A DNA stretch of 64,000 nt, taken from contig CAYQVO010000009.1 in assembly GCA_964421085.1 (NCBI GenBank), positions 1 through 64,000 of the forward strand, in the 5' to 3' direction. This stretch comes from CAYQVO01 sp964421085 (GTDB lineage: Bacteria; Bdellovibrionota_C; UBA2361; CAYQVO01). Shown here piece by piece: positions 42,827 to 50,494 of this stretch. Each line of letters starts with the position of its first letter. Within the stretch, counting starts at the first letter, position 1. Position numbers and translations under genes: made by a program. The notes below the pieces were generated by a model, which did not search any database, was not told the DNA's origin, and saw nothing but the letters and a program-made list of their open reading frames with translations.

Positions 42827-43624
42827 CTATCGGCAGTCGAGATTCCACCCACTTGTGCCGGTTGTAATGCTCAGGGATGTTACCTCCCCGGAAGCTTTCT
42901 GATATGTCCCTGTAATCTCATTTGCTTCGGAATCGATTGTCAGCGTGCCGGACAAGGCAGAAGCATCTTCCGTTGCCGAAAGCTCAACTTCTATGAGTTC
43001 CCCAGAATCATCGGTGTTCACAGCACTAAATTTTGCCGTCAACTGGGTGCCATTTTCAGCGATTTCGGCCTCGGGCTCATTGTAGGTAGTTGCCTCACCC
43101 TCAATCCTGCTGTCTGTTAAGGTGCAGTTCAACACCATTCCTCCCCCCGGAGTCGGGGTGGGATCAATCCGTTCTACGGCCGCATTCAGCACGGTGGTAA
43201 AGACACGATTAGGATGAAGCACTTTGGCCACAACCGTGTAATTAAATGGAATTGGAGCCACAGTGTACGGCACACTAATTCCAACCGGCCCCGGAAGTTC
43301 TGTCGATCGAATCTGGCTCGCGAAAAGGCTTCGGTTCACATAGAAGTCGAACTGTATCGGATATTTCTTGAATTCGTCATTGATCACATAGGCATCGGCA
43401 TTAATCGTGGTTGAAGTCGTTCCAGTATGCGAGCCAACGCTCAGCACCGGCTCACGGAAGTGCTTGTCGATGTCACCGCTTACACCCTCAGTTGTAAGAG
43501 TCAACCCAGCCGGTGGAATTGTCGCCGTGGGTGCAGGAGTGGGAGTCTCCTGCGCAATCGCAGAGGCTGCGAATGTGAAGGAAACGAGGAAAAAGCCAAT
43601 CGATACTTTTCGAATATTCATCAC
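42827..43624 (-). CDS. Secreted beta-rich hypothetical protein
   Basis: 265 residues with a Sec signal cleaved near SAIA|QE. Two Thr-Pro-rich linkers (TPTPAPTATIPPAG; DPTPTPGGG) flank a region of about 100 residues rich in strands (DFYVNRSLFASQI, GISVPYTVAPIPFNYTVVAKV). The C-terminal 110 residues (LNCTLTDSRIEGEATTYNEP ... LTIDSEANEITGTYQKASGEV) repeat short beta elements and hold two cysteines, which may pair. Possibly a surface or periplasmic adhesin-like protein; no family recognised. Two consecutive ATG codons mark the start. Confidence 0.65.
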   Translation of the reverse strand: MMNIRKVSIGFFLVSFTFAASAIAQETPTPAPTATIPPAGLTLTTEGVSGDIDKHFREPVLSVGSHTGTTSTTINADAYVINDEFKKYPIQFDFYVNRSLFASQIRSTELPGPVGISVPYTVAPIPFNYTVVAKVLHPNRVFTTVLNAAVERIDPTPTPGGGMVLNCTLTDSRIEGEATTYNEPEAEIAENGTQLTAKFSAVNTDDSGELIEVELSATEDASALSGTLTIDSEANEITGTYQKASGEVTSLSITTGTSGWNLDCR

Positions 43625-43763
43625 TCAAACCTGAGAAACAGGTAAATCACCTGACTTGATTCTGCCACGGCGGCCCGAAAGGCGAAATCCTCATAATTTT
43701 CACCCTTTCGTAAGAAACAGCTCTCTATCAAAATAGCTGTGTTTCCCCTTCAAGGGCCCTGTT

Positions 43764-44246
43764 ATGAAGCGAGGTATGTTGTCTCTGGCCGCGGTTTTTC
43801 TTCTTTCAGCCTGTTCTGTGCTTCAAAAGGAGGAAGACCCCCAGATGAAGCTCGCTGTCCGGTCTGTTCAGAAGCCACTTCCGCCTGAAAAGACGAAGGA
43901 GTTACTCGGTAAAATGGGAGGAAATTTTGTTTATGGACAGGGATTTGGAGAGGCTGCTATCACTGTCGGCACCATTTTTGCCTTTCCGCCCTATGCGATA
44001 TATGTTCTAGGCAACGGAGCGCTGTCTGTTGCCGGCTACAAACCACTCCATGTAACGGATGCCCTGCCGGACGATGCAAGGAACGGATGGAATGATGTAT
44101 ACGATTCCGTCACGGGAGTTCCTGGACACGTTTCCGCCGCAGTCGCGGGTGAGGAATTCAGAAACCGGGAAGTAATTGAAGAAGACTACAAGGCGTTCAT
44201 TAACTCTGCGTATCCAGCCGAAGAAACGGCTGCTACCACACTTTGA
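43764..44246 (+). CDS. Small lipoprotein
   Basis: 160 residues with a lipoprotein signal (VFLLSACSVLQ, lipobox LSAC). The mature part has one hydrophobic stretch (AAITVGTIFAFPPYAIYVLGNGALSVAGY) that could be a membrane hairpin, followed by a helical tail NGWNDVYDSVTGVPGHVSAAVAG. Function unknown. It is three bases ahead of nadK and likely cotranscribed with nadK and recN. An imperfect hairpin (43714-43745, GAAACAGCT with AGCTGTGTTTC) lies just upstream and may be regulatory. Confidence 0.65.
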   Translation: MKRGMLSLAAVFLLSACSVLQKEEDPQMKLAVRSVQKPLPPEKTKELLGKMGGNFVYGQGFGEAAITVGTIFAFPPYAIYVLGNGALSVAGYKPLHVTDALPDDARNGWNDVYDSVTGVPGHVSAAVAGEEFRNREVIEEDYKAFINSAYPAEETAATTL

Positions 44247-44249
44247 GAA

Positions 44250-45116
44250 ATGGTACAAATTGGCGCAGCAATAAAGCCCGGCATCAGCTCTGCACGTGAC
44301 CTTCTTGAACAGATATTGAACTGGTGCGGGACGAAGGGACATGTTCTTTCTATCGAACAGTCTTCGGCACGGGATATACCAGGCCTGAAAATTCCTCAAC
44401 TGCCGGTCCATGAGCTTGTCCAGAGTTCGGACTGGGTGATTTCAATCGGCGGCGATGGAACTTTGATATGGCTGGCGAGGCATGCAAGAGAAGACGGCCC
44501 GCTGTTTATCGGTGTTCATTTCGGCACCTTCGGATTCCTTACTGACGTGAAATCTACGGAACTGCTGACCACGCTCGACAGTATTGATGGAGGAATTACG
44601 GCAGCAGAAGAGCGGGGCACACTCCTTGTTAGGGTGATGCGGGAAGGAGCTGAAATTCTTGGATCTCCCGCCGTGAATGACGCGGTCATTCAACGTGGTT
44701 CCAGGGGGCGCATACTCGATATTGATCTGACTGTCAACGGGGAGGCGGTAACAAGACTTCGTGGCGACGGCCTTATTCTGGCGACTCCTTCGGGTTCTAC
44801 TGCGTATTCACTTTCTGCCGGCGGACCGATAGTGCATCCCACCCTGCCCGCTGTTCTGATTACTCCAATCTGTGCTCATTCGCTGACGAACCGTCCTTTG
44901 ATCATGGGAATCGAATCGGAAATAAGAGTCACTGTTCCTGCGTATGAAGGAAGAGTCTTTCTGACGATTGATGGACAGGAGAGTCTGCAGCTCAAGTCCG
45001 GGGATGAGGTGCTGGTGTCTGAAGGTTCGTGCAGAATTCGCTTTATTCGGGATCCTTCCCTGAGTTACTATGACATCCTTCGAACGAAGCTGAACTGGCG
45101 GCTTTCGACGATCTGA
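44250..45116 (+). CDS. nadK: NAD kinase
   Basis: NadK phosphorylates NAD to NADP. At 288 residues it is normal length. SIGGDGTLIWLAR carries the GGDG motif, GVHFGTFGFLTDV is the second family motif, and GDGLILATPSGSTAYSLSAGGPIVHP is the signature around the conserved Asp and Ser-Thr-Ala-Tyr. ITPICAHSLTNRPLIM completes it. It is three bases after a lipoprotein gene and 21 bases before recN; the nadK-recN pairing is common in bacteria. Confidence 0.96.
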   Translation: MVQIGAAIKPGISSARDLLEQILNWCGTKGHVLSIEQSSARDIPGLKIPQLPVHELVQSSDWVISIGGDGTLIWLARHAREDGPLFIGVHFGTFGFLTDVKSTELLTTLDSIDGGITAAEERGTLLVRVMREGAEILGSPAVNDAVIQRGSRGRILDIDLTVNGEAVTRLRGDGLILATPSGSTAYSLSAGGPIVHPTLPAVLITPICAHSLTNRPLIMGIESEIRVTVPAYEGRVFLTIDGQESLQLKSGDEVLVSEGSCRIRFIRDPSLSYYDILRTKLNWRLSTI

Positions 45117-45137
45117 ACCCTTATTCTTCTGAATGGT

Positions 45138-46778
45138 ATGCTTCGGGAACTCCACATTAGAAATTTCGCCATAATAGAAGAGCAATGTGTGTCTTTCGCA
45201 CCGGGCATGAATGTGCTGAGCGGTGAGACCGGCTCTGGTAAATCGATAATTCTTGGGGCGCTGGAGCTTGCTCTGGGAGGAAAGGGAAAGCCCGGTCTGA
45301 TCCGGTCAGGCGAGGATTCTCTGGAGGTGTCCGCGCTTCTCGACCTTGAAGGCATTCCGTCTGATCTCCTTAATGACCTCCCGGAGATCGCGCGTGGAGA
45401 GGAACTGGCTGTCTCCCGCATACTTTGCACAAACGGCAAGGGGAAGGTTTATGTCAATGGTCGGCTGGCATCTCTTGGTATGCTGTCGGACATCATGGGG
45501 AAGCTGGTCAATATATGCGGGCAGAATCAGCATGTCCGTCTCCTCGATCCAAAGTATCATCTGGAACTGATAGATGGATACGCCGGCAATGAAAAGCTTA
45601 TCGAGAGGTATCGGCAGCTATATAGAGAGTTCCGGCGGCTGGAAAAACTTCTGAGCAATTTCGAAGAGGAAAAGCTCAGACGCCAGCAGAAACTGAGCGG
45701 GCTGGAGCAGATTGTCGAAGATCTTTCCGCATTGAAGCCGTTTGGAGGGATGAGAGAACAGCTCGAAGGAGAAGTCCGTCGACTGGCGAATGGAGAAAAA
45801 ATACTCATGGCAGCGCAGGCGATGAGTTCCATTTTCGACGATGAGTCCGGAATTTGTTCGTCGCTTCGTGAAATTTCTTCACAACTGCTTGAGCTCAGGA
45901 AGCTTGATGATAATACGGCTGCACTTGTGGAGCTTTTCGAGTCGTCGAAGACCAGCCTGGAGGAGTTTGAACGCGAGCTTCGAAGGTATGCATCGATGGT
46001 GGAGTTGAACGAAGATTTGTTGACAGAGAAGCGAGACTCTCTGGCGCAGGTAGCGGCAATGGAAAGAAAGTACCGCAATAACGACGCAGGCCTTTCAGAT
46101 CTCCTTTCGAGAGCGCGGCAGGAACTTCAGGAACTGTCGGTCGATTCTGATGAAACTGCGCTCATTCAGGAGCGGGAGAATATCTTTGCTGAACTGGGCA
46201 GAGTTGCAGGGGATCTCTCCGATGCCCGCAAGAAGGCCGGGGCAAAAATCGCAGCGGATGCCGTCCGCGAACTCGGCGAGTTGAATATGAAGGGCGCTTC
46301 TCTGGAGACTTCAATAAATCGTGATAATTTCGGACAGGATGGGATAGACAGACTCGAGATACGCATCAGTACCAATAAGGGGGAGCCAATGAAGGCTTTG
46401 CGTGACATTGCCTCTGGGGGCGAGTTGTCGCGGATTCTTCTGGTTTTGAAGAAAATTCTAAGAGACCGATCTGGAGTTAATGTTCTGGTGTTCGACGAAG
46501 TGGACAGCGGAGTGTCCGGAAGTGTCGCACGTGCCGTGGGTGAAAAACTCAAGGCTCTTTCGGGGCACTCGCAGGTGATCTGTATTACTCATCTTGCCCA
46601 GATCGCTTCGCTTGCTGATCATCATCTCCTTGTCGAGAAAAAAGTGGGATCGAGAACGACCAGCGTCATCCGGTCGCTGAGGCACGAAGAAAGAGTCGAT
46701 GAAGTTGCCAGAATGCTTGCGGGCCACACCATCACAGATTCGGCACGCCACTCTGCCCGTGAACTGCTCGCAGTATAA
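45138..46778 (+). CDS. recN: DNA repair protein RecN
   Basis: RecN is an SMC-like ATPase that helps tether broken DNA ends in double-strand break repair. 546 residues. Walker A GETGSGKS is at residues 29-36, the ABC signature is in IASGGELSRILL, and Walker B is VLVFDEVDSGVSG. Between about residues 155 and 370 are long coiled-coil arms. VICITHLAQIASLADHHLLVEK is the usual H-loop region. It closes the lipoprotein-nadK-recN unit. I see no LexA-type operator upstream. Confidence 0.95.
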   Translation: MLRELHIRNFAIIEEQCVSFAPGMNVLSGETGSGKSIILGALELALGGKGKPGLIRSGEDSLEVSALLDLEGIPSDLLNDLPEIARGEELAVSRILCTNGKGKVYVNGRLASLGMLSDIMGKLVNICGQNQHVRLLDPKYHLELIDGYAGNEKLIERYRQLYREFRRLEKLLSNFEEEKLRRQQKLSGLEQIVEDLSALKPFGGMREQLEGEVRRLANGEKILMAAQAMSSIFDDESGICSSLREISSQLLELRKLDDNTAALVELFESSKTSLEEFERELRRYASMVELNEDLLTEKRDSLAQVAAMERKYRNNDAGLSDLLSRARQELQELSVDSDETALIQERENIFAELGRVAGDLSDARKKAGAKIAADAVRELGELNMKGASLETSINRDNFGQDGIDRLEIRISTNKGEPMKALRDIASGGELSRILLVLKKILRDRSGVNVLVFDEVDSGVSGSVARAVGEKLKALSGHSQVICITHLAQIASLADHHLLVEKKVGSRTTSVIRSLRHEERVDEVARMLAGHTITDSARHSARELLAV

Positions 46779-46885
46779 AGAGCCGGCATGCTGCCGAATT
46801 TAATGAGAAATATCATGCCCTTATCCCGTCAAAAAGGATTAAGTGCCTTTCAGCTAAGTTGGTTCATCTAATTTAGCAAGCGACT

Positions 46886-46943
46886 GGATGGTGGGTTGAG
46901 CGGGCTTAGCAGAACTGGCGTGAGTTCCGCCGCCCACCCATCC
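46886..46943 (+). promoter_or_regulatory. Structured leader of the M23 peptidase gene
   Basis: A ten-pair stem with one bulge (GGATGGTGGG at 46886-46895 with CCCACCCATCC at 46933-46943) encloses a second short hairpin (GAACT 46912-46916 with AGTTC 46923-46927). It ends 23 bases before the ATG. It matches no riboswitch I know. Regulation or RNA stability are both possible. Confidence 0.4.
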
Positions 46944-46966
46944 TTTCTGCTCGATGAAAGGGTCTC

Positions 46967-47962
46967 ATGCGAATATCTAATCGCCGGTCACTGTGTCTGT
47001 GGATCGTCTGTCCTGAAACAGGTGCGGTGAAGAGATTTCGTTTTCCAGTATTTGGTATCCTGTCCTGTATTTTCATGTTGTCATTTTTTCTTGGAACGGT
47101 TTTCAGTCTTGTCATCGATTACCGGCGGATGAACATTGTCCAGGCAAAGCTTACCGACTCCTTCGAGAGAGTAAAAAACAGTGGAATGGAGCTGTTTACC
47201 GAAAAGCATGAACTTGAAACTGCACTAAAAGATATGCGGCAGGACAGGCTGAGATATGAATCTTTTGAGCAGGCAATGCGGGGAAAGCTCGGAGATCTCG
47301 AATCCATCCTTAGAAAATCGATAGCGCTCCAGGGACTGGAGAAACAGGACGTCAGCAAAGTCCCGCATTCTCCCAGAAAGGGCGGCGTTGGTGGTGCAGA
47401 GATAGAGTGTGAACCAGAGCGCAACTGCAGCTCTCTTCTTTATTTTGTCGAGGATGACGACCCTGTAAAAATTCCTTCATCTCAGGCGGTGGAAACTGAA
47501 GATGTTGTGGATAAACTCTCGCAGTATGAAAATTTCCTCAGGATATTGCCTATAGGAAATCCGCTCCAGGGCGAGATGTCTTCACCGTATGGGTGGAGAA
47601 AATCCCCGTTCTCCCGCAGCCGTTCATTTCACAAAGGGAGTGACTTCATCTTCGGCGACTCGCGCGCGGTTTTAGCGACAGGAGACGGGATTGTCAAGTC
47701 AGTCAAATGGGACAGAACATACGGCCGAAGTATCGATATCGACCACGGTATGAGCATTGTTACCCGTTACGCTCACCTGTCTAAAAGCATCGTCCGGAAA
47801 GGTCAGAAAGTGCACAGGGGCGATGAGATTGGAATCGGAGGATCCTCTGGCCTTTCTACCGGCCAGCATCTCCATTACGAAATTCTGATTAATCGTCGCG
47901 CCCGTAATCCTGAACGTTTCATCAACCTGGCGGGCGAACTCCAAAAGATATTTGGTGGTTAA
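46967..47962 (+). CDS. M23 (LytM) family peptidase
   Basis: 331 residues. One membrane anchor lies at about residues 28-48 (FGILSCIFMLSFFLGTVFSL), followed by a coiled coil to about residue 115 and a linker. The LytM domain fills the C-terminal 130 residues: zinc ligands in FHKGSD (H and D) and in GQHLHYE (HxH), with AHLSKSIVRKGQKVHRGDEIG between. It probably cleaves peptidoglycan cross-links, or activates amidases as NlpD/EnvC do. All catalytic residues are present. The leader (46886-46943) is structured. GAAAGGGTCTC precedes ATG 46967. Confidence 0.88.
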   Translation: MRISNRRSLCLWIVCPETGAVKRFRFPVFGILSCIFMLSFFLGTVFSLVIDYRRMNIVQAKLTDSFERVKNSGMELFTEKHELETALKDMRQDRLRYESFEQAMRGKLGDLESILRKSIALQGLEKQDVSKVPHSPRKGGVGGAEIECEPERNCSSLLYFVEDDDPVKIPSSQAVETEDVVDKLSQYENFLRILPIGNPLQGEMSSPYGWRKSPFSRSRSFHKGSDFIFGDSRAVLATGDGIVKSVKWDRTYGRSIDIDHGMSIVTRYAHLSKSIVRKGQKVHRGDEIGIGGSSGLSTGQHLHYEILINRRARNPERFINLAGELQKIFGG

Positions 47963-47968
47963 CCGCAT

Positions 47969-49223
47969 TTTCTCAGAGACGTTGCGTGAACATCTGATTC
48001 AATCGTAACGAAAACGCAAAAAAATCGGAAATATGTATCGTCAGAAGGAAACCTTTTCCGATTTATTTCGAATATGTATTTATGGGATATCATCCGAGAA
48101 TAGAATCTGCTGAACTTGCTTCCTTCCTGACTACAAGGAGCCAGAACGCGAGGTTGTGGTTCGTAAATAATCGAGAGCTTGAGCGGGCAGTCCTGGGATA
48201 TGCAGCCAGGTGCGCAGAGCGGTATTCAGTGAAATTATATGCTCTCGCGATCGAAGGCAATCACATCCAGGGCCCTGCGCACTTTCCGAATGAAAATCGG
48301 GCTGAATTTATGCGTGATTTCAATTCCACTGTGGCCAGAGCAGTCCCTGTACATACACCAGAGTATGAAGGGGGCCGATTCTGGGCTCGCCGCTATTCTT
48401 CAGAATTTTTGCCGGCTGCAGAGGATATAGAGGAGCGTTTCTTCTATACCGTCCTTCAGCCAGTGCAGGATGGATTAGTAGAAAAAATTTCTGACTATCC
48501 GGGCTATAATTGCTTTCATGACGCCGTGTGGGGTATTGCACGGGAATTCAAGGTTGTAAAATGGGGGGAATATAATGCGGCCAGACGTTATAATCCGAAG
48601 GTTTCCATCAAGGACTATACTTCAATAGTAACCCTTCGATATGAGCGCATTCCTGGGTACGAGCATCTGAATCAGAAGGAATATGCGGACTTGATGCACA
48701 AAAAGCTCGAGGAGAGGAGAGCCGCCATAGTCAAAGAACGGCTCAAGGAGGGTAAAGGGTTCGAAGGCCGTGCGCGGATGCTGGCAAAAAAGCGGGGCAC
48801 TTTTCCTGTAAGTTCAAAAACCGCAACACGTTTCAGCCGCAGGCCGAGAGTGCTCTCGAAATCGAAAGATCGGAGGGAATCATGCAAGAAATGGTACTTT
48901 TCAGTCTTTGCTGCCTATAAAGCAGCTTCCAGAGCGTTCAGACTTGGACAACATGATGTGAAGTTTCCGGAGGGGACATATAAACCGTACTGCTCCTCAC
49001 GCCCACCCGCCTATGCGTCAAAAACATAAGACGAGCCATTCTTTTCCTGCATTGCGATTCGCCGGTATTTTTCTACCTGCAGGGACCATAGATTAGTCCG
49101 GAGTCCTCATTGTAACTTCGGCAACCGTTCCCGAACAAAAAATGCTGATTTCATGTCACTTCCGGGAATCAAGGATCCATATTGATGAGAGTTTTGCATG
49201 GACTTACACAATGTCTCTGAGAA
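47969..49223 (+). mobile_element. RAYT element with inverted REP ends
   Basis: A transposase gene is flanked by TTCTCAGAGACGTTGCGT (left, from 47969) and, in reverse orientation, by TTCTCAGAGACATTGTGT (right, ending at about 49223). The two ends differ at two positions. The layout is that of a REP-associated tyrosine transposase with its own REP sequences as terminal inverted repeats. A further perfect IR (AAATCGGAAA at 48022-48031 with TTTCCGATTT at 48055-48064) lies between the left end and the ATG. Confidence 0.75.
48082..49029 (+). CDS. REP-associated tyrosine transposase (Y1_Tnp/RAYT)
   Basis: 315 residues. The N-terminal 150 match the Y1/HUH single-strand transposase family: SVKLYALAIEGNHIQGPAHFP is where the HUH metal motif belongs, followed by NRAEFMRDFNSTVARAV and ERFFYTVLQPVQDGLVEKI. 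The motif reads HIQ (His 61, Gln 63) rather than HIH. The C-terminal 120 residues are basic (KKLEERRAAIVKERLKEGKG; RFSRRPRVLSKSK) and probably bind DNA. Known RAYTs cut and move REP sequences. It is flanked by inverted REPs, so it may still be recent. Confidence 0.8.
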   Translation: MGYHPRIESAELASFLTTRSQNARLWFVNNRELERAVLGYAARCAERYSVKLYALAIEGNHIQGPAHFPNENRAEFMRDFNSTVARAVPVHTPEYEGGRFWARRYSSEFLPAAEDIEERFFYTVLQPVQDGLVEKISDYPGYNCFHDAVWGIAREFKVVKWGEYNAARRYNPKVSIKDYTSIVTLRYERIPGYEHLNQKEYADLMHKKLEERRAAIVKERLKEGKGFEGRARMLAKKRGTFPVSSKTATRFSRRPRVLSKSKDRRESCKKWYFSVFAAYKAASRAFRLGQHDVKFPEGTYKPYCSSRPPAYASKT

Positions 49224-49230
49224 TATGAAC

Positions 49231-49986
49231 TTACCGATCCTGCTGGCGTGCGCCGCCCTGAAGGAGTTCGAGAGGATTTTTGAGGAGTTTGCGGAGAAAC
49301 AGCCTTACCTTGCTCATAACGCTGGCTTTCTTTGAATGCCGGTTGAGATACTGCCCCTCTGCATCCTGAGATTTTTCTTCCATCAGCAGATTTTCGTCTC
49401 TCTCTTTTTCGTTCCTCTGAACTTCGCGCAGGTTGTGAGCACCCTTTATTTCCTGTGCTTCCCGCTCGAATATATTCGCGGTAATGATGACGCGCTGTTG
49501 TTCGCGCTGTTCGATGCGTTTCTGTTCGCGTTCAAGCTTTGCTCTCTTGTGATCGTCGTCGGTTTCCCTCGCCTGAGCCTTTGCTTCGCGCGCGCTTCGA
49601 GGAGCCGGCTGGTCCTTCGAGTTCTGCTGCATGCCCGCGCCAGGCTTGCCCATCTGCTCACGAGGCACTTCGCGCATGTCGATGGCTCTTGCGGTATCGT
49701 GCTTGGTATCTCTTATTACAGTGTCTGCAACTACGCTGTTATGAACTTTGAGCTTGAAAGCAAGCTGCTGAGCGGAAAGTTTTCCGTTGAGGTAGAGGGC
49801 CATCAGCCTGTGAGCCTCTCCCCAGGATGCATTCGGAGCTTCTCCGGCATTCACAGCGACCTTCTCCGGCTGCAGCCTTCCAGTCTGTTCCCGTATCGCG
49901 TCAAGTTTATTCCCCGTACGCGGCAATGATGTGTCCCTGACTTCTTCAGCTGCGGGTTCAACCTTTTTGTCGAGTCTTGGGACCAT
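49231..49986 (-). CDS. Charged coiled-coil hypothetical protein
   Basis: 251 residues, very rich in Glu, Arg, Lys and Gln. A small domain at about residues 50-95 (EAHRLMALYLNGKLSAQQLAFKLKV) resembles the start of a helix-turn-helix. Residues 130-215 form a long helix (KAQARETDDDHKRAKLEREQ). The last 35 are basic and amphipathic (SKVRLFLRKLLKNPLELLQ). No signal or membrane span. No family recognised. It ends eight bases from the right REP of the RAYT element. Confidence 0.5.
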   Translation of the reverse strand: MVPRLDKKVEPAAEEVRDTSLPRTGNKLDAIREQTGRLQPEKVAVNAGEAPNASWGEAHRLMALYLNGKLSAQQLAFKLKVHNSVVADTVIRDTKHDTARAIDMREVPREQMGKPGAGMQQNSKDQPAPRSAREAKAQARETDDDHKRAKLEREQKRIEQREQQRVIITANIFEREAQEIKGAHNLREVQRNEKERDENLLMEEKSQDAEGQYLNRHSKKASVMSKVRLFLRKLLKNPLELLQGGARQQDR

Positions 49987-50494
49987 CCGCCAGAATCCTG
50001 CGTGGAAAATACCTTCTTACTAGTGTTATTGCGTTATTGAAAGCATCGTTTCCTTATAATTTTGATTCTCTACGGATTACGATTTGCCTCAAATTAAGTG
50101 TTGTGTTTACCGAAAATTGGGGTATTGGCAGGGGAAGAGAAGTCGATGACTCATAATTCAGGATACCGAAATGGAGTGCCAGAATACAGCGAAGGTGAGA
50201 AAACAGAATAATATGAGCGGTTTAGAGGCCAATATCTCCGATCTGTGTCAAGCGACAGTTATTCTTCCCGATCCCGTTGCCTCAAGGTGAAATGTTGCTC
50301 CAGTTTTTTGGAAAAAGAAAAAATATCAACAAAGGAAAGATATCACCTCAGCGGGGCACAGGAGGAACCGCGCTGACGGCGTGATGTTGATGCGTTTTTA
50401 CTGCAAATCACAGATAAGCTGCTGATCGATGAGCCAAGCCGCTTCGAGCGCAACATATAGAGTAGCCTTCCACGCTGCTGTATCATAGCTGCAA
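49987..50494. other. 508-base region without a gene
   Basis: It lies between the divergent coiled-coil and Fic-HD genes. No reading frame of useful length, no repeat and no RNA gene is visible. It is A+T richer than its surroundings near 49990-50110, so it probably holds the promoters of both genes. Confidence 0.5.

Noticed and set aside
49336..49929. 197-residue plus-strand frame with hydrophobic stretches
   Set aside because: It is antisense to the charged coiled-coil gene; Glu and Lys codons read backwards give Leu, Phe and Ser, which makes a false membrane protein.
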